From assembly GCF_001864895.1 (NCBI RefSeq), contig NZ_MJGO01000040.1:21167-85166 (forward strand): DNA of 64,000 bases, read 5' to 3'. The translations under genes were made by a program, and so were the position numbers. Positions 19,082-26,296 of the stretch are shown here, in pieces (position 1 is the stretch's first letter; the number at the start of each line of letters is the position of its first letter). The DNA comes from Curtobacterium sp. MCBA15_009 (GTDB lineage Bacteria > Actinomycetota > Actinomycetes > Actinomycetales > Microbacteriaceae). The notes under the pieces are model-generated. The model did no database searches, was not told where the DNA came from, and worked only from the letters and a program-made list of their open reading frames with translations.

Positions 19082-19953
19082 GCGAGCGATCCGAGGCGGG
19101 CGCGGGCCGCGCCTCCAGACCGGACGTCGGTCTGGGCCCACGCCGCCGGTTCCGAGCTGACGCGCCAGCGGCAGATCGGCCGAGCCGGCGGGGAGAGGCA
19201 CGGGGCGGGTCGCCGACGTCGGTTCCCGTCCTGGAACTGCGCGGGGTGCGCAAGGCCTTCGGCGACCACGAGGTCCTGCGCGGGATCGACCTGACCCTGC
19301 ACCGGCACGAGGTCATCTGCGTCATCGGGGCGTCCGGCTCGGGCAAGTCCACCCTGCTCAAGACCGTGAACCTGCTCGAGGGCATCGACGACGGCGAGAT
19401 CCTGCTCCAGGGCACCGACGTGGCCGACCCGCGGATCGCCGTTGACGCCGTGCGGGCCCGGATCGGCGTGGTCTTCCAGCAGTTCAACCTGTTCCCGCAC
19501 ATGAGCGTCCTGGACAACGTGACGCTCGCGTCGCGGCAGGTGCACGGCGTCGGACGGGTCGAGGCCGAGGCGACCGCGCGTCGGCTGCTCGACCGCATCG
19601 GCCTCGCCGAGTTCGCCGGTGCGTACCCGGACCGGCTCTCCGGCGGGCAGCAGCAGCGCGTGGCCATCGTGCGGGCGATCGCCTCCGACCCGGAACTGCT
19701 CCTGCTCGACGAGGTCACGAGCGCGCTCGACCCGATGCTCGTCGGCGAGGTGCTCGACCTGGTCACCGACCTGCAGCGCCAGGGCTCGACGATCCTCATG
19801 ACGACGCACGAGATGCACTTCGCGCGGAACGTGGCCGACCGCATCGTGTTCCTGCACCGGGGCGAGGTCGTCGAGCAGGGCACCCCGGCCGAGGTGCTCG
19901 ACGCGCCGACCCACCCCGCACTCGTCGAGTTCCTCGCCCGCGTGCACGCCTGA
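19078..19953 (+). CDS. ABC importer ATPase with repeat-derived N-terminus
   Basis: GlnQ-type ATPase of 291 residues. The conserved part starts at about 50 (VLELRGVRKAFGDHEVL): Walker A GASGSGKST 84-92 (Lys90), Q-loop VFQQFNLFPHM, signature LSGGQQQRVAIVRAI, Walker B LLLLDEVTSALDP and H-loop TTHEM. Residues 8-45 are Arg/Ala/Pro-rich and come from the inverted copy of the dispersed element, so the annotated N-terminus is a repeat insertion kept in frame. The GTG overlaps the permease stop (GTGA). A later start (GTT-Leu region, about 19220) is unlikely because no start codon precedes VLELRG. Confidence 0.87.
   Translation: MSERSEAGAGRASRPDVGLGPRRRFRADAPAADRPSRRGEARGGSPTSVPVLELRGVRKAFGDHEVLRGIDLTLHRHEVICVIGASGSGKSTLLKTVNLLEGIDDGEILLQGTDVADPRIAVDAVRARIGVVFQQFNLFPHMSVLDNVTLASRQVHGVGRVEAEATARRLLDRIGLAEFAGAYPDRLSGGQQQRVAIVRAIASDPELLLLDEVTSALDPMLVGEVLDLVTDLQRQGSTILMTTHEMHFARNVADRIVFLHRGEVVEQGTPAEVLDAPTHPALVEFLARVHA
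19118..19200 (-). repeat. dispersed element, inverted copy
   Basis: Reverse complement of the 15282-15362 element. It lies in frame at the 5' end of the ABC ATPase gene and encodes part of its Arg-rich N-terminus. Confidence 0.75.
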
Positions 19954-20074
19954 TCGCGACCGCGGTGGTACCCCCGCGGGGCGGTGGTGCTGTCGCGGGG
20001 CGGTGGTCGTTGCGCGGGGTGCGGGTGTGCGTCACCGGGCGGCCGAGGACCGGCTCACTCGGCCCGCCTCCGGC

Positions 20075-21040
20075 CTAGAGCGTCAGCAGGACCTTGCCGA
20101 CGACCTCGCCGTCGCGGACCCGGCGGTGCGCCTCGTCCGCCTCGGCGAGGGGCAACACCGAGTCGATGACCGGTCGGATGCGACCGTCGGCGACGAGCGG
20201 CCAGACGTTGTAGCGCACGGCCCGGACGATCGCGGCCTTCTCGTCGAGGGGACGGGCACGCAGGGTGGTGCCGCTGACCGTCGCACGCTTGCGCATGAGG
20301 GTGCCGAAGTCGAGCTCCGCCGTGGTGCCGCTGCCCGACGCGATCACCGCGACGTGCCCGTTCGGCGCGAGCGCCTGCAGGTTGCGGTCCAGGTAGGACG
20401 GACCGACGACGTCGAGCACCACGTCGACCCCGCGTCCGTCGGTCTCCGCGAGGACCCGCTCGACGAAGTCCTCGGTGCGGTGGTCGATGACCACGTCGGC
20501 ACCGAGGTCCTTCGACGCCTGCACCTTGCGGGCGCCGCCGCTCGTCGCGATCACCGTCGCGCCGAGGGCCTTCGCCCACAGCACCGCGTGCGATCCCATG
20601 CCGCCGGTGCCGCCGTGCACGAGGAGCGTCTGACCGGGGCGGAGCCCGGCGAGCATGCCGATGTTCGAGTAGACCGTACAGGCGGCCTCCGGCAGGCCGG
20701 CCGCCTCGACCAGGTCGACGCCGTCGGGGACCGGGAGCACCTGGGCGGCCGGGGCGACCACGAGCGAGGCGTACCCACCGCCCGAGAGCAGGGCGCAGAC
20801 CCGGTCGCCGACGGCCACCGTCGTCACGCCCGCCCCGAGCGCCCGCACGGTGCCGGAGACCTCGAGCCCGAGGATCTCGGACGCCCCGGGAGGCGGCGGG
20901 TAGTTCCCGGCACGCTGCTGCAGGTCGGCGTTGTTCACACCGGCCGCGGCGACCTCGATGAGGACCTCGCCGGCACCGGGCACCGGATCGGGCAGGTCGG
21001 TCACGGAAAGACCGGCGTCGTCGGACGTGATGGCTCGCAT
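20075..21040 (-). CDS. zinc-type quinone oxidoreductase
   Basis: Medium-chain reductase of the NADPH:quinone oxidoreductase (QOR, PIG3/TP53I3-like) group, 321 residues. GroES-like N-half (LIEVAAAGVNNADLQQRAG), Rossmann motif HGGTGGMGSHAVLWAKALGA at about 150-170, and C-terminal ELDFGTLMRKRATVSGTTLRAR, diagnostic of the PIG3 branch. No structural-zinc Cys cluster. ATG 21040 has TACCGT seven bases upstream. Between the ABC ATPase and this stop, GCGGGGCGGTGGT repeats twice (about 19975-20010). Confidence 0.9.
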   Translation of the reverse strand: MRAITSDDAGLSVTDLPDPVPGAGEVLIEVAAAGVNNADLQQRAGNYPPPPGASEILGLEVSGTVRALGAGVTTVAVGDRVCALLSGGGYASLVVAPAAQVLPVPDGVDLVEAAGLPEAACTVYSNIGMLAGLRPGQTLLVHGGTGGMGSHAVLWAKALGATVIATSGGARKVQASKDLGADVVIDHRTEDFVERVLAETDGRGVDVVLDVVGPSYLDRNLQALAPNGHVAVIASGSGTTAELDFGTLMRKRATVSGTTLRARPLDEKAAIVRAVRYNVWPLVADGRIRPVIDSVLPLAEADEAHRRVRDGEVVGKVLLTL

Positions 21041-21189
21041 GCCCTCGACGGTACGCGCGGTGCCGAGGCCTCCGACCGGTCGGAACCCGACAAGCAGCCG
21101 GACGAACCTGTGGATGTTCCATGTACGCTCGGCGACGCATCCGCACCTCAACCGGGGGCGTGCGGACCGATCGAGGGGGACACTCCACC

Positions 21190-21597
21190 ATGCCCAAGAA
21201 GTTCATCGCACTCGCCACCGCCGGCCTCGCGCTCACGCTGCTCGCGGGCTGTGCCTCCGGCCCGTCGAAGGCCGAGCAGTGCGACACGTTCGAGAAGACC
21301 GTGAAGAGCGCGGCCCAGGGCGTGCAGCAGGAGGCCACCAAGCTGCAGTCCGACCCCGACGCCGCCGTCAAGAAGCTCAAGGAGCTCGACGAGACCATCT
21401 CCGACGGCGTCGACGACCTGTCCGACGACGACCTCCAGCAGAAGGGCGAGGCGTTCGAGGACGCGTACGGCGACCTCGTCGACCAGATCGAGGACGTCGC
21501 CGACGACCCGAAGTCGGCCGACGTGCAGGCGCTCACGAAGTCGAGCACCAAGGTGCAGGAGACCGGCAACGCCTTCGAGAAGGCGTGCAACTCCTGA
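21190..21597 (+). CDS. small lipoprotein, 135 residues
   Basis: Signal peptide with lipobox LLAGC (Cys at about 21) followed by a soluble, acidic, all-helical domain with one further Cys pair candidate (EQCDTFEK, KACNS). ATG 21190 follows GAGGGGGA by about nine bases. The next gene overlaps its stop by one base (TGATG) and encodes a similar small lipoprotein, so they form a pair. Function unknown. Confidence 0.75.
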   Translation: MPKKFIALATAGLALTLLAGCASGPSKAEQCDTFEKTVKSAAQGVQQEATKLQSDPDAAVKKLKELDETISDGVDDLSDDDLQQKGEAFEDAYGDLVDQIEDVADDPKSADVQALTKSSTKVQETGNAFEKACNS

Positions 21598-22082
21598 TGC
21601 GCCGACCGGTCATGGCGCTCGCCGCCGCGGGTCTCGGCCTCGCCCTGCTGACGGGCTGCTCGTCCGGCGGCGGGTCCTCGGACGCAGCGTCCGGCGGCCC
21701 GAGCAGCGCTGCGTCGACGACCGCCTCGAGCGCTCCGAGCACCGCGGCGGCCGCTCCGGCACAGTCGCGTGAGCAGGCGTGCTCGGTCGTCGAGGACGAG
21801 TTCAAGTCGTTCATCGCCGCCCAGTCGTCGTCGACCGCGCCCGCGGACGCCGCCGGCCGCGCCGAGCTCGTGCAGGGGATCGCCGACCGGATGGACGAGA
21901 TCCTGCCGAAGGTCGGCAACGACGACGTGCGCTCGGCCTTCGAGGACTTCTCCGACTCCGCGCGGGACTACGCCGAGGCACTCGAGGACAGCGGCTCCGC
22001 CACCTCGACCGAGGCGACCGAGGCGCAGACCGACGTGCAGTCGACGCTCGCCAAGGTGTCGAAGGTCTGCCCGAACGGCTGA
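21597..22082 (+). CDS. small lipoprotein, 161 residues
   Basis: Signal peptide with lipobox LLTGC, then a Ser/Ala-rich linker (22-60) and a helical domain with paired Cys (EQACSVVEDEFKSF; KVSKVCPNG). The layout (two Cys at the ends of a helical bundle) resembles its upstream neighbour, suggesting duplication and divergence. ATG overlaps the upstream stop. Envelope-bound; role unknown. Confidence 0.75.
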   Translation: MRRPVMALAAAGLGLALLTGCSSGGGSSDAASGGPSSAASTTASSAPSTAAAAPAQSREQACSVVEDEFKSFIAAQSSSTAPADAAGRAELVQGIADRMDEILPKVGNDDVRSAFEDFSDSARDYAEALEDSGSATSTEATEAQTDVQSTLAKVSKVCPNG

Positions 22083-22093
22083 CCCGGACACGA

Positions 22094-22130
22094 CGACGCC
22101 CCGCTGCCCGGACCGGACAGCGGGGCGTCG
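22094..22130. terminator. 13-bp stem terminator
   Basis: CGACGCCCCGCTG and its perfect complement (22118-22130), between the converging lipoprotein and aldo/keto reductase genes. Confidence 0.65.
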
Positions 22131-22154
22131 CGGCGTCCGCGGCGGCGTCGCTGG

Positions 22155-23033
22155 TCAGCTCGTGGCGGCGCCGGCGGCGTCGAGGCGGGCGACGTCCTCC
22201 GGGCGGAGCTTCACCGTCGGCGCGGTGACCGAGTCGAGGATCGACTGCGGGCGGGACGCCCCGGGGATCGGCACGACCACGTCGCTCTTCTGCAGCTCCC
22301 AGGCGAGCGCGATGACCTGCGGGGTGACCCCGCGGTCACGGGCGATGTACGCGAAGTCCTCGAACGCGGTGCCGAGGTCGGCCGCGCCGGTGATCCCGCC
22401 GAGCGGGCTCCACGGCAGGAACGCGATGCCGAGCTCGTCGCAGAGCTCGAGTTCCGGCTCGCTCGACCGGAACCCCGGCGAGAACTGGTTCTGCACCGAC
22501 GCCAGCCGTCCGCCGAGCACCTCGTTCGCGGTGCGGATCTGGTCGGGGTCGGCGTTCGAGATGCCCGCCATCCGGATGACGCCCTCGTCGAGCAGCTCGG
22601 CGAGCGCGCCGACCGACTCGGCGTAGGGGACCGCCGGGTCCGGGCGGTGGAACTGGTACAGCCCGATCGCCTCGACGCCGAGGCGCTTCGCCGACGCCTT
22701 CGCGGCCTCCTTGAGGTACTCCGGGTGCCCGTTCTGCGCCCAGGCACCGGCCTCGGGGCGGAGGTGACCGCCCTTCGTCGCGATGAGGACCTCGTCGGTC
22801 TGCCCGTGGAACTCACGGACCGCACGCGCGATGAGCTCCTCGTTGTGCCCGACCTCGTCGTGGGCCGCCAGGTGGTAGGCGTCCGCGGTGTCGATGAGGG
22901 TGACCCCGGCCTCGAGCGCGGCGTGGATGGTGGCGATCGACCGACTCTCGTCCGGCCGGCCCTCGATCGACATGGGCATGCCGCCCAGACCGATGGCGCT
23001 GACGGACACGTCTCCGATGACTCGTTGCTTCAT
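22155..23033 (-). CDS. aldo/keto reductase
   Basis: NADPH-dependent carbonyl reductase, TIM barrel, 292 residues. DTADAYHLAAHDEVGHNE holds the catalytic Asp and Tyr; ATKGG the Lys; LYQFHRPDP the His. SRPQSILDSV near the end is the NADPH-binding segment. Substrate unknown. ATG 23033 is the family start (MKQRVIGDVSVSAIGLGGM). Fourteen bases (GCGCCCAGCATGCG) just upstream are repeated 30 bases further on. Confidence 0.92.
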   Translation of the reverse strand: MKQRVIGDVSVSAIGLGGMPMSIEGRPDESRSIATIHAALEAGVTLIDTADAYHLAAHDEVGHNEELIARAVREFHGQTDEVLIATKGGHLRPEAGAWAQNGHPEYLKEAAKASAKRLGVEAIGLYQFHRPDPAVPYAESVGALAELLDEGVIRMAGISNADPDQIRTANEVLGGRLASVQNQFSPGFRSSEPELELCDELGIAFLPWSPLGGITGAADLGTAFEDFAYIARDRGVTPQVIALAWELQKSDVVVPIPGASRPQSILDSVTAPTVKLRPEDVARLDAAGAATS

Positions 23034-23353
23034 GCGCCCAGCATGCGCCGCTCGCCGTCCAGGGCGCCCAGCATGCGGACGCTGCACACGCCACCGGTCG
23101 CACACGGAGTCGGCGGCGCGTGCCTGCTGCGGACGGTCGCAGCCCGAGCGCGACGGATCCGGCGACCTCGGTCGTCGTCGTGGCACGCAGCACCACGCGG
23201 TGCGAGCGATCCGGGTGCGCGGTCGACCACGTCGAGCGGGTCCTCGGCACCGGTGACGAGGACCGTGACGGCCGGCGACCAGTGGACACCGCTGAGCCCC
23301 GTCACTGCTCCCGCGGTCGTCGATCCGCCGTTCCGCGCCGGTAGCATGTCGCG
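23034..23353. other. 320-base gap, divergent promoters only
   Basis: No convincing coding frame. It holds a direct repeat GCGCCCAGCATGCG (23034-23047, 23064-23077) near the reductase start, and TAGCAT (23342-23347) as the -10 of the GNAT gene. The rest may be decayed sequence. Confidence 0.4.
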
Positions 23354-23950
23354 ATGTCGTCCCCCGTGCACACCGGCAACGCTCCCCACGACATGCGGGG
23401 CGACGCAGTGCCTGGAAGAAGCGTCCTCGACACCGGTCTGGTGGTGCGCATCCGGCAGGCCCGTGTCGAGGACTCCGCGACGATCGGGCTGTTCCAGACG
23501 CTCGCGTGGGAGCAGACCTACCGCGGCATCGTCCCCGACTCGTTCCTGGACGCCCGGTCCGCCGGTTCCGCGGCGGAGCGCTGGGCCGAGCGCATCGACA
23601 CCGGCAGCCGGCTCGTGTTCGTGGCGGAGTCGTTCGACGGGCGCGTCCTCGGCGTCGCGAGCACCAGTCGCAGCGCTGACGTCCCAGCCGGTTTGCCGCA
23701 CCTCGAGCTCGTTTCCTTGTACGTCGATCGGGAGGCGCACGGAGCCGGTGTCGCGTCGAGCCTCCTCACGGCCGCGCTCGCCGAGGACGATGCGCACCTC
23801 CTCGTGTTCTCGTGCAACGAGCGGGCTCGGCGCTTCTACGCCAAGCACGGCTTCGAGCGCCGCGGGGACCAGCAGGTCGATCCGGGGACCGGACTCCACG
23901 AAGAACGTTGGGTCCGGCAGCTGACGGTCCCCATCCACCCGTCTCGGTGA
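23354..23950 (+). CDS. GNAT-family N-acetyltransferase
   Basis: 198 residues. GNAT core from about 30: VRIRQARVEDS, LELVSLYVDREAHGAGVASSLL (acetyl-CoA pyrophosphate loop, motif A) and NERARRFYAKHGFERRG (motif B). Substrate unknown; small molecule or protein N-terminus are possible. ATG 23354 is six bases after TAGCAT. An internal GTG (about residue 28) could be an alternative start since the first 28 residues are not conserved-looking. Confidence 0.87.
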   Translation: MSSPVHTGNAPHDMRGDAVPGRSVLDTGLVVRIRQARVEDSATIGLFQTLAWEQTYRGIVPDSFLDARSAGSAAERWAERIDTGSRLVFVAESFDGRVLGVASTSRSADVPAGLPHLELVSLYVDREAHGAGVASSLLTAALAEDDAHLLVFSCNERARRFYAKHGFERRGDQQVDPGTGLHEERWVRQLTVPIHPSR

Positions 23951-24038
23951 ACGGTCGCTCCGGGCGGCACAGCGGACGACCTGCCGGCCGTCGTCCTCGA
24001 ACCGCGCCGTGTGCCGCCGTTGCGTTGCCGGCCGATCG

Positions 24039-24677
24039 TCAGAACGCGAGCAGCCCGACGGCCGTGTAGACGGCGCAGAACGCCACGGCGACTGCGGCGG
24101 TCGCGATGATCGCAGCGACCCGGATCGCCGGCCGGGAGACGTGACGGACCAGGACCACGGCGAGCAGCGCGGTCCCGAGCACGCCGATGAGGATCCAGTA
24201 GAACGGCGACGTGGTCTCCGCGACCACGGTGAGCCCGTAGACGCACTCGCCGGTGGCGAGCCCGGCGAGTACGGCGGCACCCATGGCCGGTCGCTGCTCA
24301 CGCCGGTGCAGCCACGCAGCCGCGACCCCCACGAAGGGGCCGACGACCAGCCCGATGACGCCGAACACGAGCGGGCCGTAGTGGATCCCGCGGAGCTCCG
24401 ACGCGATCGTGTACCCGGCGACGAGGCCCACGAAGCTGACGGCCCCGAGCACTGCTGACACCCCCGTCCGCTGGCGGAGCGACCAGACGAGCGCCGCCGT
24501 GACCAGGGTCCACCCGCTCGCAGAGTTGGCGAACGAGCTGATGAGGTCGGGGAGGACTCCTTGCGCGAAGAACGTGGCCGCGCCCAGGACCACACTGGCG
24601 ACGAGGGCCAGGGCGATGCTGGGCAGCGCTCCGACGCGGCGGCGGGTCACGAGCAGGTCGGGAGACATGGTCATCAT
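24039..24677 (-). CDS. DUF6518-like polytopic membrane protein
   Basis: 212 residues with about six hydrophobic helices, a charged loop LHRREQRPAMG and conserved-looking motif SGWTLVTAALVWSLRQRTG. I recall this shape for DUF6518, found across actinobacteria, function unknown. Three in-frame ATG codons (24677, 24674, 24668) make the start uncertain by three residues. It is transcribed away from the GNAT gene on its left. Confidence 0.6.
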   Translation of the reverse strand: MMTMSPDLLVTRRRVGALPSIALALVASVVLGAATFFAQGVLPDLISSFANSASGWTLVTAALVWSLRQRTGVSAVLGAVSFVGLVAGYTIASELRGIHYGPLVFGVIGLVVGPFVGVAAAWLHRREQRPAMGAAVLAGLATGECVYGLTVVAETTSPFYWILIGVLGTALLAVVLVRHVSRPAIRVAAIIATAAVAVAFCAVYTAVGLLAF

Positions 24678-24773
24678 TCTGGGGCGCAGCGCCTGAGCAT
24701 CGCGTCGCCTGGTCACCGCGCCGCGCGACCACCGGTCGTCCCGGCGCCCGGACGCCGTGCGGCCGGGCCCGGG

Positions 24774-25442
24774 TCAGCGGTCCGGCAGCTCGACGATCCT
24801 GGTGGCCCGCTCGGCGAACGCGTCGTCCGAGGACGTGACCACCGCGGTGAGCCCGTCGCGCTCGACGAGCCGGGCGATGAGGTCGACGATGCCTGCCGAG
24901 GTCACACTGTCGAGCTGTGCGGTCGGTTCGTCGGCGAGCAGCAGGCCCGGTCGGCCCACGACGGCGCGCGCGACCCCGACACGCTGTTGCTGCCCGCCGG
25001 AGAGCTGGTCGGGGCGCTGCGCGGCGTGGTCGGCCAACCCGACGTCGGCGAGGACGGCGCGGACCCGGTCGTCGCGCTCGGCCGGGTCCGTGCGCGCGAT
25101 GCGGAGCGGTACCTCGACGTTCTCGGCGGCGCTGAGTTCGGGCAGCAGCCGGAAGTCCTGGAACACGAAGGCGACGCGGTCCCGTCGCAGGGCGAGCAGC
25201 TCGGCCTCGGAGCTCCGCGCGAGGGGGACGCCGTCGAGCAGGACCGTCCCGCGACTCGGCCGGACCAGGCCGCCGAGCACCTGGAGCAGCGTCGACTTGC
25301 CCGAGCCGGACGCGCCGTGCACGACGACGAGTTCCCCGCGGTCGGCGACGAGGTCGACGCCGTCGAGCGCGCCGACCGGGCCAGCAGGGGTGCGGTGGTC
25401 GTGTCCGACGCCGGAGGCGACCAGGAACGGTGTGGTGCTCAC
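24774..25442 (-). CDS. ABC exporter ATPase (MacB/LolD type)
   Basis: 222 residues. Walker A GASGSGKST (Lys49), Q-loop FVFQDFRLLPELSA, signature LSGGQQQRVGVARAV, Walker B LLLADEPTAQLDS; H-loop position reads SSDD rather than TH. It belongs to the FtsE/LolD/MacB family that works with FtsX-like permeases. Its ATG overlaps the preceding ATPase stop (ATGA at 25439-25442). It is the last gene of the four-gene exporter operon. Confidence 0.85.
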   Translation of the reverse strand: MSTTPFLVASGVGHDHRTPAGPVGALDGVDLVADRGELVVVHGASGSGKSTLLQVLGGLVRPSRGTVLLDGVPLARSSEAELLALRRDRVAFVFQDFRLLPELSAAENVEVPLRIARTDPAERDDRVRAVLADVGLADHAAQRPDQLSGGQQQRVGVARAVVGRPGLLLADEPTAQLDSVTSAGIVDLIARLVERDGLTAVVTSSDDAFAERATRIVELPDR

Positions 25443-26296
25443 GCGTCGGCCCCCGGTCGGATCGCGACGTGGTCGTCGTGCAGGCTGAGGCGGACACGGT
25501 CGTGCAGGCCGAGTGCGCGCTGGAACGACTCCGGCAGTTGGAGCCGCCCCGCGGCGTCCACGACGGCGTACTCCGCACCGGGTCCGGCGCCGAGGTCGTC
25601 GCGGATGGTCTCCGTCGAGGTCCGGCCGTCCCGGATGCGGACGGTCCGCCGGATCTGCGACGCCACCTGCTCGTCGTGGGTGACCACGAGCATCGTCACC
25701 CCGGCCGCCTCGTTCACCGCCCGCATCGTGGCGAGGACGGCACGGGCGCTCGCGCGGTCGAGGGCCCCGGTCGGTTCGTCGGCGAGCAGCACCCGTGGGC
25801 TGTTCGCCAGGGCGACACCGATCGCGGCGAGCTGTTGCAGGCCGCCCGTCAGGTCCTCGGGCAGGGCCTGTGCGTGGTCGGTCATGCCGACCAACGCGAG
25901 CACCTCGTCGGTGCGCTCCGAGCGCGCGCGGCCCCGGACACCGGCGACGGCGAGCACCGCGGCGATGTTCTGCGCCACCGTCAGGTAGGGGATGAGGTTG
26001 CGGGCGGTCTGCTGCCAGACGAACCCGACGGCGTGCCGGTGGAAGGCCGTCCGGCCCTTCGTCGAGAGGCCGGTCAGGTCGGTCCCCGCCACCACGGCGG
26101 TGCCGGCGGAGGGCTCGTCGAGCGCCGAGAGGATGCCGAGCAGCGTCGACTTGCCGCTGCCGGACTCGCCGACGACCGCGACCATCTCGCCGCGTCGCAC
26201 GGTCAGGGTGAGTCCTTGCAACGCCTGCACCTCGACGTCCTGCGAGCGGTAGATCCGCACGAGGTCACGGCAGACGATGTCGTCGGTCTCGCTCAT
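25439..26296 (-). CDS. ABC exporter ATPase with C-terminal AbrB-like domain
   Basis: 285 residues. ATPase part 1-225: Walker A GESGSGKST (Lys49), VWQQTARNLIPYLT, signature LTGGLQQLAAIG (variant of LSGGQ), Walker B VLLADEPTGALDR and H-loop VTHDEQ. Residues about 230-285 (AEYAVVDAAGRLQLPESFQRAL, then DRVRLSLHDDHVAIRPG) look like a SpoVT/AbrB swapped-hairpin fold, unusual on an exporter ATPase. Start and stop overlap both neighbours, so it is translated with the permeases. Confidence 0.83.
   Translation of the reverse strand: MSETDDIVCRDLVRIYRSQDVEVQALQGLTLTVRRGEMVAVVGESGSGKSTLLGILSALDEPSAGTAVVAGTDLTGLSTKGRTAFHRHAVGFVWQQTARNLIPYLTVAQNIAAVLAVAGVRGRARSERTDEVLALVGMTDHAQALPEDLTGGLQQLAAIGVALANSPRVLLADEPTGALDRASARAVLATMRAVNEAAGVTMLVVTHDEQVASQIRRTVRIRDGRTSTETIRDDLGAGPGAEYAVVDAAGRLQLPESFQRALGLHDRVRLSLHDDHVAIRPGADA

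Noticed and set aside
23034..23353. Decayed gene on the minus strand
   Set aside because: One frame is open and reads VHWSPAVTVLVTGAEDP, but no start, ribosome site or known motif supports it.
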